DNA of 64,000 nt from Geopseudomonas aromaticivorans. Lineage in GTDB: Bacteria; Pseudomonadota; Gammaproteobacteria; Pseudomonadales; Pseudomonadaceae. The position numbers and the translations under genes were made by a program. Position 1 is the stretch's first letter. The number at the start of each line of letters is the position of its first letter. Location of the stretch: positions 1 to 64,000 of the forward strand of contig NZ_JAHRGL010000013.1 in NCBI RefSeq assembly GCF_019097855.1, written 5' to 3'. Shown in pieces: positions 34,303 to 43,876 of this stretch. The notes beneath the pieces are model-generated. The model ran no database searches and was not told the origin of the DNA. It saw nothing but the letters and a program-made list of their open reading frames with translations.

Positions 34303-35193
34303 TCACCAGACCGCCAATGTTGGCAGCACGACCAGCATGGCGCTGATGACGATCAGCAGCAGGCCGATTTTTTCCCGCTGGGAAACCTGCTCCTTGAGCC
34401 AGTGCTGCGACAGCAGCAGGGTGAAGAACACCTCGATCTGGCCCAGGGTCTTCACCAGCCCGACATCTTGCAGGTTGACCGCGGTGAACCAGCACAGCGA
34501 GGCGATGGAGCTGGACAGGCTGATGCGAAATACCAGCGAAGGACGTTGCCACAGCTTCACCAGCGTTTGACGGTCGCGCAGGGCCAGCCAGCCGGTCAGC
34601 GCCGCGACCTGGATGCTGATGGTCCACACCAGCGCCCAGGCGGCGGTATGCATGAAGGGCAGCGACAGCTGGTGGCAGGCATCGCGTACCCACAGGGTGG
34701 TCAGGGCGAAGCACAGGCCGCTGCCCAGCCCCAGCAGCAGGGTCGAGAGATCCAGCGAGCCGGGGGCGCTGCGTCCCTTCATCAACCAGACGGCTGCCGA
34801 GCCGACCACTATGCCCAGCCAGCCGAGCGGGCCGAGCAGGGCGCCGAAAAACACCGAGCCGAGTACCGCCGCCAGCAAGGCTTCGCTCTTGGCCAGGCCG
34901 ACGCCGGCGGCGTAGTTGCGGCGCTGGAAGAGCAGCACCATCAGGGCGGTGGCGAGGATCTGCGCGAAGGCGGCAGCGCTGACGTCGAAGACGAAGCGGC
35001 CGCTGAACTGCGGCAGTTCGGCGGGCTCGATGAGGTGCAGCAGCGCCAGGTAGATGACAGCCAGTGGCAAGGCCCAGATGAAGCGCGCGAGGGTCACGCC
35101 CAGCGCATTCACATCGCGACTGAGCTGTTTCTGCTGGGCATTGCGCAGCGCCTGGGTAAAGGCGGCGAGCAGGGTGAAGGGGATCCAGAGCAT
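34303..35193 (-). CDS. EamA/DMT-family transporter
   Basis: This 296-residue membrane protein has ten predicted hydrophobic segments in two homologous halves, as in drug/metabolite transporters. Examples are AAGVGLAKSEALLAAVLGSVFF in the first EamA repeat and VNLQDVGLVKTLGQIEVFF in the second, each followed by a GPLGWLGIVV or KIGLLLIVISAM helix. The substrate cannot be deduced. The ATG at 35193 (MLWIPFTLLAAF) begins the first helix; a longer in-frame start would add about 67 residues without membrane character. Confidence 0.82.
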   Translation of the reverse strand: MLWIPFTLLAAFTQALRNAQQKQLSRDVNALGVTLARFIWALPLAVIYLALLHLIEPAELPQFSGRFVFDVSAAAFAQILATALMVLLFQRRNYAAGVGLAKSEALLAAVLGSVFFGALLGPLGWLGIVVGSAAVWLMKGRSAPGSLDLSTLLLGLGSGLCFALTTLWVRDACHQLSLPFMHTAAWALVWTISIQVAALTGWLALRDRQTLVKLWQRPSLVFRISLSSSIASLCWFTAVNLQDVGLVKTLGQIEVFFTLLLSQHWLKEQVSQREKIGLLLIVISAMLVVLPTLAVW

Positions 35194-35407
35194 GGGAGAG
35201 GCCGGCGTGAAAAGCTGCGCAGGGTCGGACTCTTTCTGTCGGGCGTCAAGTGCGGCGCTGGCAGGCCGGGGGGCCGTAGCGGCCTCCTGGCTGACTCCCC
35301 GCTGGACCCCGGCTGACCCAATGACGGTATTGCTCGTCGCTGACCTTCGCCATCCTGCTCGCCGCTTGCCTGTCCAGCGCCTCGGCGCTGGCAAGAGTGG
35401 CTGCGTG

Positions 35408-36463
35408 TCAGGCCTGCAGCGATGCCATGTCGATCACGAAGCGGTATTTCACGTCGCTGTTCAGCATGCGCTCGAAGGCCGCGTTGATGTCCTGGATGCG
35501 GATCACCTCGACATCCGAGGTGATGCCGTGCGCGCCGCAGAAATCCAGCAGTTCCTGGGTTTCCGCGATACCGCCGATCAGCGAGCCCGCCACCGACTTG
35601 CGCTGCAGCACCAGCGGCGAGGTATCCAGCGCGGGCTCCAGCTCGCCCAGATAGCCGACCAGCACCAGGGTGCCGCCCACCGCCAGGGTCGGCACGTAGG
35701 GATTGACGTCGTGTACGTACGGCACGGTGTCGACGATCAGGTCGAACTGCCCGCCGACCGCGGCCATCTGCTGTGCGTCGGTGGACAGCACGATGCGGTC
35801 GGCGCCGAGGCGGCGCGCGTCCTGCTCCTTGCCGGGCGAGCGGGTGAACAGGGTGACGTCGGCGCCGAGTGCCTTGGCCAGCTTGAGCGCCATGTGACCC
35901 AGCCCGCCCAGGCCGACGACCGCCACCTTGCTGCCCTTGCCCACCTTCCAGTGGCGCAGCGGCGACCAGGTGGTGATGCCGGCGCAGAGCAGCGGCGCGC
36001 TCGCGGGCAGGTCCAGGCCGGCTGGCACCTTGAGAACGAACTGCTCGGTGACGACGATCTGCTCGGAATAGCCACCATAGGTCGGTCGCTGGTCGTGACG
36101 GTCGAGGGCGTTGTAGGTGACCGTCGGGAACTCCACGCAGTACTGCTCCTGTCCCCGCTCGCAGGCCGCGCAATGCTGGCAGGAGTCGACCATGCAGCCG
36201 ACGGCGACATGATCGCCCGCCTGGAAGCGGGTCACCTGCGGCCCGACGCTCAGCACCCGGCCGACGATTTCATGGCCCGGCACCACCGGGTAGAGGGTGT
36301 TGTTCCAGTCATTGCGGGCGTTATGCAGGTCAGAGTGACAGACGCCGCAGTAGAGGATCTCGATGACCACATCGTCGGCACGCGGCTCGCGACGCTCGAA
36401 GCGATAGGGGGCCAGGGCGTCCGTGGCGGACTGTGCGGCGTATCCAAGTACTTTCAGGGTCAT
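35408..36463 (-). CDS. Zinc-dependent alcohol/aldehyde dehydrogenase (YahK/CAD-like)
   Basis: The 351-residue medium-chain dehydrogenase has catalytic zinc ligands in YCGVCHSDLH and GHEIVG, a structural zinc site in CQHCAACERGQEQYC, and a Rossmann signature GLGGLG near residue 187. It belongs to the cinnamyl-alcohol-dehydrogenase-like group (YahK, AdhC) that reduces aldehydes with NADPH. It is divergent from a LysR regulator at 36709, the usual arrangement for control of such a gene. Confidence 0.9.
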   Translation of the reverse strand: MTLKVLGYAAQSATDALAPYRFERREPRADDVVIEILYCGVCHSDLHNARNDWNNTLYPVVPGHEIVGRVLSVGPQVTRFQAGDHVAVGCMVDSCQHCAACERGQEQYCVEFPTVTYNALDRHDQRPTYGGYSEQIVVTEQFVLKVPAGLDLPASAPLLCAGITTWSPLRHWKVGKGSKVAVVGLGGLGHMALKLAKALGADVTLFTRSPGKEQDARRLGADRIVLSTDAQQMAAVGGQFDLIVDTVPYVHDVNPYVPTLAVGGTLVLVGYLGELEPALDTSPLVLQRKSVAGSLIGGIAETQELLDFCGAHGITSDVEVIRIQDINAAFERMLNSDVKYRFVIDMASLQA

Positions 36464-36669
36464 GACGTGTCTCCAGTCAGGCGAAGTCCGGCTTGTCGCC
36501 GAACCGTAGCCGGCGGCTCAAGGTGGGGGTTGTGCAGTTGGTGGATAGTCGGTCGGGTTCGCGCAGCGAGCGGCGGTGCTGCGGGTGGGCGCGACCCGGG
36601 AGGGGGGTGTCCCGGTTAGCCCCTTATCTGGTGTCGGCCAATGTACCGGGTGAGGAGGTAGTTGATTAG

Positions 36670-37602
<933 letters not shown>

Positions 37603-37624
37603 TAGACGGGCGTTACGAGGTCAA

Positions 37625-37747
37625 TCAGCCAGCCTCGATCAGCTTTTCTGCTCGCTCCAGTGTCGTGAACTTGAAACCGTGTCGGTAGCGTTTCCGCAAC
37701 GTGCGAATTGTGCCCTCAGTGTCGGTGCCTTCTTTCTTTGGAGGCCA
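37625..37747 (-). pseudogene. Possible remnant of a small unknown protein gene
   Basis: On the minus strand a 40-codon frame ends in TGA at 37625 and reads PKKEGTDTEGTIRTLRKRYR, followed by HGFKFTTLERAEKLIEAG. The lysine/arginine-rich, helix-like composition looks protein-like, but there is no in-frame start: a stop lies just upstream, and the nearby ATG is in another frame. Family not recognised; it may be the 3' end of a decayed gene. Confidence 0.3.
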
Positions 37748-37807
37748 TGAAGAACTGGCTCTGATCTATAGCGGACTACGCATGGACATGGACTTTTACC
37801 GGTGTAT

Positions 37808-38392
37808 TCAGCCCTGAAGCGCCGTCATCAGGACCTGCACCAACTGGCCACCTTCCGGCGTCGCCCAGCTTCCGGCGAGCTCCGCGATCAGCTGATTGGT
37901 GGTGGTCAGCGTGACGCCGCCCTTTTCCATCCGGCGCAGGGCGATATCGTCGGCCATTGCGCTTGGCGAACCACCGCCATCGGCGACCACCTGTACTTCA
38001 TAGCCATCGCGCACCAGGCTCAGCGCCGGATAGACCGTGCAGACGTCATTGGTGACTCCGGCGATGATCAGCTTCCTGCGCCCGGTCGCCTTGACCGCGG
38101 CGGCGAAGCTCTCGTCGTCCATGGCGTTGACGATCCCCATACGCTTGACGCGGGAGGCGAACTCGGCAGGCAGGATCGTTTCCAGCTCGCTGAGCAGCGG
38201 ACCCTGCGCGTACTCTTCCATGCTGGAAGTCAGTACCACCGGCAGCTTCAGGATGCTTGCTGTCTGGGCGAGCATGAGGGCGTTGCGTTTCAGCTCATCG
38301 AACGGAATGGACTTGACCCAGCCCATGGTGCCGACCTGGTGGTCAATCAGCAGCAGGGCGGCATTGTCGGCACTGAATTTCTCGTAACTCAT
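37808..38392 (-). CDS. Isochorismatase-family cysteine hydrolase (YcaC-like)
   Basis: This 194-residue protein has the cysteine-hydrolase triad: aspartate in ALLLIDHQVG, lysine in the ATGRRKLIIAG strand region and cysteine in VTNDVCTVYPAL. The MGWVKSIPFDELKRNA segment is typical of YcaC-like members. The natural substrate is unknown for most of this group. The ATG at 38392 has AGGAGAGG before it. It is third in a row with pirin and an Old-Yellow-Enzyme gene on the same strand, probably under the LysR at 40478. Confidence 0.87.
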   Translation of the reverse strand: MSYEKFSADNAALLLIDHQVGTMGWVKSIPFDELKRNALMLAQTASILKLPVVLTSSMEEYAQGPLLSELETILPAEFASRVKRMGIVNAMDDESFAAAVKATGRRKLIIAGVTNDVCTVYPALSLVRDGYEVQVVADGGGSPSAMADDIALRRMEKGGVTLTTTNQLIAELAGSWATPEGGQLVQVLMTALQG

Positions 38393-38456
38393 GGAACCTC
38401 TCCTGATCGTTGGATGAGGGGCGCTGGCGCCCCGGGTTATGGACCGTCCGGATCGC

Positions 38457-39293
38457 TCAACGGGGTTGCAGCGTCCCGAACGCCCCCCGCCGGTAGGCTT
38501 CAATGGTCTCGGCCAGCGCCTCTGCTGAAGCAAGCGCGAACGGCCCCTGCCAATACACCGGTTGACGAAGCGGCACGCCAGAAAACAGCACGGCCCTGGC
38601 ATTGCCTTGTTTGGCACACAACGTAACGACCCGATCCTCGCCCTGCGACAGGCTCACCGGCAGCCCTGCCTCGGCGAGCGAGAAGGGCTGGCCGTCGACC
38701 CACACCTTGCCGTCGATCGGCATGATGAACGCAGTATGGCCAGTCAGCAGTGGCACGCGGACTTCAGCGCCTGCTTCAAGGGAGATGTCGAGCATGCACA
38801 CATCGGTGGGCGGGACTAACGGGGAGAGTGCGTCGGCGAAACTGCCCAGCGGCACGCGCACCGTGGCGCCCGGTAACTGCACGACCGGGACGTCCTCTGG
38901 AGCGATGTTGAGCGCGAATGGCGGGGCATCCTGCCGCTCGCGTGGCAGGTTGATGAAGATCTGCAGCATGTGCACGGTCTTGCCGGGTTCGGCGGGGACT
39001 TCCTCGTGCACCACGCCGCGGCCGGCGGCCGTCCAGTGCAGGCCACCCGGTTGAATCAGGTTGCGGGTACCCAATGAATCGCGATTGTCGATTGCGGTGT
39101 CCGAGTCCGGAAACAGATACGACACCGCCGAAAAGCCCGCATGAGGGTGCGGTGGAAAGGGCGGCCCGCTCATCCAGGCATGATCGACGGCGAGGAACGG
39201 GTCGATTGGCGCGGCGGCCTCACCTCCGCGCAGGGTGAGTGCGCGGAAGTGGCTGCCGTGACTCATGCGCTGTAGCCGTGCAATGGCATTCAT
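38457..39293 (-). CDS. Pirin-family protein
   Basis: This 278-residue bicupin has the pirin metal-binding motif HPHAGF, the later GGLHWTAAGRGVVHEE segment, and a C-terminal cupin ending in PVYWQGPFALAS. Bacterial pirins include quercetinases and redox-linked regulators. It is followed by the isochorismatase-family gene and preceded, 11 bp away, by the ene-reductase gene, consistent with an operon that handles electrophilic or aromatic compounds. Confidence 0.9.
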   Translation of the reverse strand: MNAIARLQRMSHGSHFRALTLRGGEAAAPIDPFLAVDHAWMSGPPFPPHPHAGFSAVSYLFPDSDTAIDNRDSLGTRNLIQPGGLHWTAAGRGVVHEEVPAEPGKTVHMLQIFINLPRERQDAPPFALNIAPEDVPVVQLPGATVRVPLGSFADALSPLVPPTDVCMLDISLEAGAEVRVPLLTGHTAFIMPIDGKVWVDGQPFSLAEAGLPVSLSQGEDRVVTLCAKQGNARAVLFSGVPLRQPVYWQGPFALASAEALAETIEAYRRGAFGTLQPR

Positions 39294-39304
39294 GGCGGTG
39301 TTCC

Positions 39305-40375
39305 TCAGGCGCCTGCGGCCGGGCTCAAGGCCGGGTAATCGATATATCCCTCCGCGCCAGGGGTGTAGAACGTCGCCTTGTCCGGAATGTTGAGGGCGGC
39401 GCCTTGACGGAAGCGCTCGGGCAGGTCCGCATTGGCGAGGAAGGCGCTGCCAAACACCACCGCATCCGCCCGGCCAGCGGCCAGCAGGGCTTCGGCAGAG
39501 TGTTGATCGAGTCCGCCACCGATCAGGTAGCTGCCGTCGAACAGTGGGCGCAACAACGCGTGGTAGTCGGTGCTGGCACCGAACAGGGCAACGTGCAGGT
39601 AGGCGAGATCGAGCCCGCGCAGTTGCTCGACCAGATAGGTGTAGGTCTCCTGCGGGTTGGTATCGACGATGTCGTTGAAGTTCATTTCCGGCGAGATCTT
39701 GATGCCCACGCGGTCGCCGCCAATTTCGGCCGCCAGCGCGGCCAGCACCTCAAGGACGAAGCGCGCACGGTTGGCCACCGAGCCGCTGTACTCGTCATCG
39801 CGCTGGTTACTGCCGGAGGAGAGGAACTGTTCGGGCAGATACCCCGACGCGGCATGCAACTCGACGCCATCGAACCCGGCTTCCACCGCCAGACGTGCCG
39901 CCCGGCGGTAGCCGTCGATGACCGCGGCGATCTCGGTCACGCTTAGCGCATGCGGGGTGACGAAGTCCACAAGGCCCGTCGCCGTCCAGGTCTGGCCTGC
40001 CGGCTTGATCGCCGAGGGGGCCTGGGGCAGAGCGCCTTCCGGCAGCAGCGAGGGGTGGGAGATGCGCCCGCAGTGCATCAGCTGCATGAAGATGCGGCCG
40101 CCGCGGGCGTGTACCGCGGCGCTGACCTGCTTCCAGGCCGCCACCTGTTCGGTGGTCTCGATGCCCGGGGTGCGTACGTAACCCTTGCCCAGGGCAACAG
40201 GAAACACGCCTTCAGTAATGATCAAGCCGGCACTGGCGCGCTGCGCGTAGTAGGTCGGCACCAGCGCGCTCGGTACGCCGGCATCGTCGGCACGGGAGCG
40301 CGTCATCGGGGCCATGACCATGCGGTTGGACAAGGTATGGCGACCGACACGGACTTGAGAAAAAAGCGAATTCAT
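39305..40375 (-). CDS. Old-Yellow-Enzyme-type alkene reductase (NemA-like)
   Basis: This 356-residue FMN barrel oxidoreductase shows the N-terminal NRMVMAPMTRSRA, then FMQLMHCGRISH, the substrate-binding GVELHAASGYLPEQFL and SGSVANRARFVLEV segments, and IGGGLD near the phosphate site. Members reduce activated C=C bonds, quinones or nitro-esters with NADPH. First gene of a likely operon with pirin and an isochorismatase-like hydrolase. The ATG at 40375 follows GAGGAG, and 102 bp separate it from the divergent LysR gene. Confidence 0.91.
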   Translation of the reverse strand: MNSLFSQVRVGRHTLSNRMVMAPMTRSRADDAGVPSALVPTYYAQRASAGLIITEGVFPVALGKGYVRTPGIETTEQVAAWKQVSAAVHARGGRIFMQLMHCGRISHPSLLPEGALPQAPSAIKPAGQTWTATGLVDFVTPHALSVTEIAAVIDGYRRAARLAVEAGFDGVELHAASGYLPEQFLSSGSNQRDDEYSGSVANRARFVLEVLAALAAEIGGDRVGIKISPEMNFNDIVDTNPQETYTYLVEQLRGLDLAYLHVALFGASTDYHALLRPLFDGSYLIGGGLDQHSAEALLAAGRADAVVFGSAFLANADLPERFRQGAALNIPDKATFYTPGAEGYIDYPALSPAAGA

Positions 40376-40477
40376 TGCGGTGCTCCTCGGTAAGCGGTGT
40401 GGCAATCATCGATCAATCCGAATACGGGATAAACCAGGTAAAATTGAAATGACTGATCCGCTGATGGAGCAATTGGA

Positions 40478-41359
40478 TTGGAATTGTTGAACGATATGGC
40501 GCTGTTCGTCGAGGTCGTGAAGGCGCGCAGTTTTCGCCGTGCGGCGGAGGCGATGGGGATGCCGAACTCGACGCTGTCCCGCCGCATCAGTGGGCTGGAA
40601 AAGGCCATCGGCTTACGGCTTTTGCACCGCACCACGCGCAAGATCGAGCTGACCGAGGCTGGACAGCTGTACTTCGAGCGCTGCAGGCGCATCGTCGAAG
40701 AGGCCAGGCTCGCGCACGAGCAACTGGGTGAAATGCTCGCCCAGCCCAGCGGCCTGCTGCGCGCCTCGCTGCCCGTGGATTTCGCCACCATCTATCTGGC
40801 GCCGCTGATTGCCGAGTTCGCCCGGCGTTATCCGGGGATCAGCTTCGACTTCGACCTCACACCGCGCCAGGTCGACCTGGTGAGCGAGCCGGTCGATGTC
40901 GTCATTCGCATGGGGGAGCCTGCGAATTCGCAGCTGATCGCCCGCAAGCTCACCAGCCTGCGCCGCTGTCTGTACGCTTCGCCCCGCTATCTCGAGCTTT
41001 TTGGCGAGCCAGGTCATCCGGCCGACCTGGCGCGGTACGAATGTCTGCGTCTGCGTACAGCCAGGGCGGACAGCTGGACGCTGTCCAGGTACAGCGAGCG
41101 GGTCGAGGTCGAGGTGAGCGGGCGCTTCCAACTCAACAGCGTCGGCATGATCCGGCGCCTGGCGAGCCTCGATCTGGGCATCGCCGTGCTGGCGGAAGGC
41201 ATCGCGGCGGACGACCTCGCCAGCGGGAAGCTGCGGCGCGTGCTGCCCGAGTGGTACGCCCAGCCCATCCCGGTCTATGCCCTCACCGAGACACGGCTAC
41301 TGCCGGCGAAGACCCAGCGGTTCATCGAGTTCCTGCGCGAGCAACTCGCGGATGCCTGA
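40478..41359 (+). CDS. LysR-family transcriptional regulator with a TTG start
   Basis: This 293-residue regulator begins at a TTG codon (ELLNDMALFVEVVKARSF); homology suits this start better than the ATG at 40496, which would cut the first helix. The helix-turn-helix reads FRRAAEAMGMPNSTLSRRIS, followed by LHRTTRKIELTEAG. The effector domain lies at about 90-290. Its divergence from the ene-reductase/pirin/hydrolase operon suggests that it controls that operon, as found for nem-type clusters. Confidence 0.87.
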   Translation: MELLNDMALFVEVVKARSFRRAAEAMGMPNSTLSRRISGLEKAIGLRLLHRTTRKIELTEAGQLYFERCRRIVEEARLAHEQLGEMLAQPSGLLRASLPVDFATIYLAPLIAEFARRYPGISFDFDLTPRQVDLVSEPVDVVIRMGEPANSQLIARKLTSLRRCLYASPRYLELFGEPGHPADLARYECLRLRTARADSWTLSRYSERVEVEVSGRFQLNSVGMIRRLASLDLGIAVLAEGIAADDLASGKLRRVLPEWYAQPIPVYALTETRLLPAKTQRFIEFLREQLADA

Positions 41360-41422
41360 CGCCGCCCCTCGAAATGCTCCACGCCGAGCTGCTCCGGGCG
41401 CGGGCAAGTTCAGCGACCGGGT

Positions 41423-41746
41423 TCAGCGGCGATGGTGATAGCCGCGGTAGCGGTAGTCCCGGTAGTAGCGGTGGTATGGCTGGGAATGCCAATGCCGGGG
41501 GTAGTAGCGCGGCTGGTAGTAGTAGGGCGGCGGGCCGCGGTAATCGTAGTAGTGCGGTGGGTAGTAGTAATAAGGCTGGTAGATCGGCGGCGGGCCGAAA
41601 TAGATGCTCAACGGCGGCGAGTAGATCTCGACGCTGGGGTAGCCGATGCGGATGTCCACATCATGGTCGGAAGCCTCGACGGGCCGCGGGTTGCTCAAGG
41701 CCAGGCAGGCAAGCAGAGCAGTGACAAGGGAAAGGTGCGCAAGCAT
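41423..41746 (-). CDS. Secreted tyrosine/proline-rich small protein
   Basis: This 107-residue protein has a signal peptide (about 25 residues, ending RPVEA), a short strand-like part IRIGYPSVEIYSPPLSIYF, and then a low-complexity tail of Tyr, Pro, Arg and His (PYYYYPPHYYDYRGPP and similar). About a quarter of the residues are tyrosine. No enzymatic motif is seen. Such periplasmic YXXP-rich proteins are common in proteobacteria with unknown roles, perhaps in metal binding or envelope structure. It stands alone. Confidence 0.7.
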   Translation of the reverse strand: MLAHLSLVTALLACLALSNPRPVEASDHDVDIRIGYPSVEIYSPPLSIYFGPPPIYQPYYYYPPHYYDYRGPPPYYYQPRYYPRHWHSQPYHRYYRDYRYRGYHHRR

Positions 41747-41892
41747 GGTCGAACCCCCTCGGATGCCGGATATCGCCGGTCACTTCGTTGGACCATGCCC
41801 TGAGGGGAAAATCCTGGCGTGCCGATGGACGGCGGGCAGGGTTCGGTCCGCGTGCGTAACTGCACCGGCCTGATCACCGCGCCCGGTGCCGG

Positions 41893-42225
41893 CTATTTCA
41901 GGCTGAGGATCCACTGCACGAGTTGACTGGCCTCCGACTGGGTAACCCGGGGCCGGCTGCCTGGGGTCGGCATCTTCGTGGTGCCCCAGTGGTAGCCGCC
42001 GTAAGTGGGCGACCCCCACATGACCGTGCTGACCAGGCGGTCCTCGACCTTGGCCTGCCCGCGGTACTTGTGGGCAATGCTCTTGAAGGACGGCGCCTGC
42101 GAGATGGACTCCAGCGAGTGACAGCTCAGGCACTCCTTCTGCGTCGCCAGCTCAAGGGCTGCATCAGCCAGCGTCGAGCTGGAAGCAAGCAAGGCAACGG
42201 CGGCGACAACCAGCGAACCCTTCAT
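41893..42225 (-). CDS. Small c-type cytochrome
   Basis: This 110-residue periplasmic protein has a signal peptide of about 22 residues and one haem-binding motif CLSCH. An axial methionine is likely in TTKMPTPGSRP, and a C-terminal helix EASQLVQWILSLK completes the class I cytochrome c fold (cytochrome c551/c5-like). It would carry electrons in the periplasm. AGGAG precedes the ATG. It lies downstream of the MocR-type gene on the same strand, 161 bp apart. Confidence 0.88.
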   Translation of the reverse strand: MKGSLVVAAVALLASSSTLADAALELATQKECLSCHSLESISQAPSFKSIAHKYRGQAKVEDRLVSTVMWGSPTYGGYHWGTTKMPTPGSRPRVTQSEASQLVQWILSLK

Positions 42226-42386
42226 GTTTTTCTCCTGCTTCCTCGGTAGCGCAAAGGCTGCCACGCAGTCCTGCGCAGACTGTCCTGCAAGCAGTGTAGC
42301 CGCCAGGATGCGACCATCCTTGCCAGCGGGATGAATCGCCCCCACTTCTATAGCTACTTTGGATTCATGGGCGCGTGTGCTGCGGC

Positions 42387-43796
42387 TCAGAACGAGGCGA
42401 TGATGCGCCCGAGCACTTCCATGGCACGCTCGCTCTGCGCGTCCCACGGGTGGCCGTAGTTGAGCCGCGCACAGTTGCCGAAGCGCCGGGTGGCCGAGAA
42501 GATCGGCCCCGGCGCCAGGCTGATGCCCTGGGCGAGGGCGAGCTGGAACAGCTGCAGCGAGTCGACCTGCTCGGGGAACTCGAACCACAGGAAATAGCCG
42601 CCGCCCGGCCGGGTCACCCGCGTGCTGGCCGGGAAGTGCCGCGCCGCTGAGGCGAGCATCGACGCCTGCTGGCTCTCCAGCGCATGGCGCAGCTTGCGCA
42701 GGTGGCGGTCGTAGCCGCCGTGCTGCAGGTAGTCGGCGATGGCCGCCTGCGCCGGCACCGACGGCGAGATGGTGGTCATCAGCTTGAGGCGACGGATCTG
42801 CTCGGCGTAGCGCCCGCCGGCCACCCAGCCGACCCGGTAGCCCGGCGCCAGGCACTTGGAGAACGAGCCGCAGTGCATCACCAGGCCCTCGCGGTCGAAG
42901 CTCTTCACCGGCTTGGGCGGCTGGCTGCCGAAGTACAGCTCGGCATACACGTCGTCCTCGATCAGCGGCACCTGGTGGCGCTGCAGCAGCGCGTACAGCG
43001 CGCGCTTCTTGTCATCGTCCATGCTGGCGCCCAGCGGGTTCTGCAGGCTGCTCATGAACCAGCAGGCCTTGATCGGCAGTTGCCTGAGGCTGTCTTCCAG
43101 GCTGGCCAGGTCGATGCCCTCGCGCGGGTGCACAGGGATCTCCACCGCCTTGAGTTCCAGGCGTTCGAGCACCTGCAGGGTGGCGTAGAACGCCGGCGCC
43201 TCGATGGCCACCAGGTCGCCGGGGCGGGTGACGCACTGCAGGCACAGGTTGAGCGCCTCCATGGCGCCGGTGGTGATCACCAGCTCCTCCAGCGGCAGCA
43301 TCACCCCGCTGACCATGTAGCGCAGGGCGATCTGCCGGCGCAGGTCGGCGTTGCCCTCGGTCATGTCGGCGATCACCGCGTGCGGCGACAGCTCGCGCAC
43401 GGCATGGCTCATGGAACGCGCCAGGCGGGCGAGGGGGAACAGGTCGGGGCTGGGGAAGGCCGAGCCGAACGGCACGGTATCCGGGTCCTTCAGCGAGCCG
43501 AGCACCGAGAACACCAGCTCGCTGACGTCGACCACGCTGGTCTGCGCCGCCCGCGCGCTGATCCCCGGTTCGGGCAGCCCGCGCTGCGCCAGCTCGCGGA
43601 CGAAGTAGCCCGAGCGCGGCTGGGCGAGGATCAGACCGCGGCTTTCCAGCAGGTAGTAGGCCTGGAACACCGTCGACGGGCTGACCCCGTAGGTGCGGCT
43701 GGCGTGGCGCACCGAGGGGACTTTCTGCCCGGGAGCCAGCACGCCGGTGCGGATCAGCTCGGCGATTTCCTCGGCAAACTTCTCGTAGCGCTTCAT
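42387..43796 (-). CDS. MocR-type regulator with GntR DNA-binding and aminotransferase domains
   Basis: This 469-residue protein has an N-terminal winged helix of GntR type (RYEKFAEEIAELIRTGVL, VPSVRHASRTYGVSPSTVFQ) joined to a fold-type I aminotransferase domain. The PLP lysine is expected in GSFSKCLAPGYRVGW, and NPLGASMDDDKK and EDDVYAELYFG are other family positions. MocR regulators use PLP as effector ligand. The start at 43796 is where homology begins; an in-frame ATG at 43853 would add 19 residues. Its target is unknown; the gene is on the same strand as ccoG. Confidence 0.87.
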   Translation of the reverse strand: MKRYEKFAEEIAELIRTGVLAPGQKVPSVRHASRTYGVSPSTVFQAYYLLESRGLILAQPRSGYFVRELAQRGLPEPGISARAAQTSVVDVSELVFSVLGSLKDPDTVPFGSAFPSPDLFPLARLARSMSHAVRELSPHAVIADMTEGNADLRRQIALRYMVSGVMLPLEELVITTGAMEALNLCLQCVTRPGDLVAIEAPAFYATLQVLERLELKAVEIPVHPREGIDLASLEDSLRQLPIKACWFMSSLQNPLGASMDDDKKRALYALLQRHQVPLIEDDVYAELYFGSQPPKPVKSFDREGLVMHCGSFSKCLAPGYRVGWVAGGRYAEQIRRLKLMTTISPSVPAQAAIADYLQHGGYDRHLRKLRHALESQQASMLASAARHFPASTRVTRPGGGYFLWFEFPEQVDSLQLFQLALAQGISLAPGPIFSATRRFGNCARLNYGHPWDAQSERAMEVLGRIIASF

Positions 43797-43876
43797 CTTG
43801 TCCGGGTTGAGCGGGGTGGATGGATGGCAGTCTATCGAGTTCCGGCTGTGCATGGCGTGGGCGTTTTCCTGGGCGA

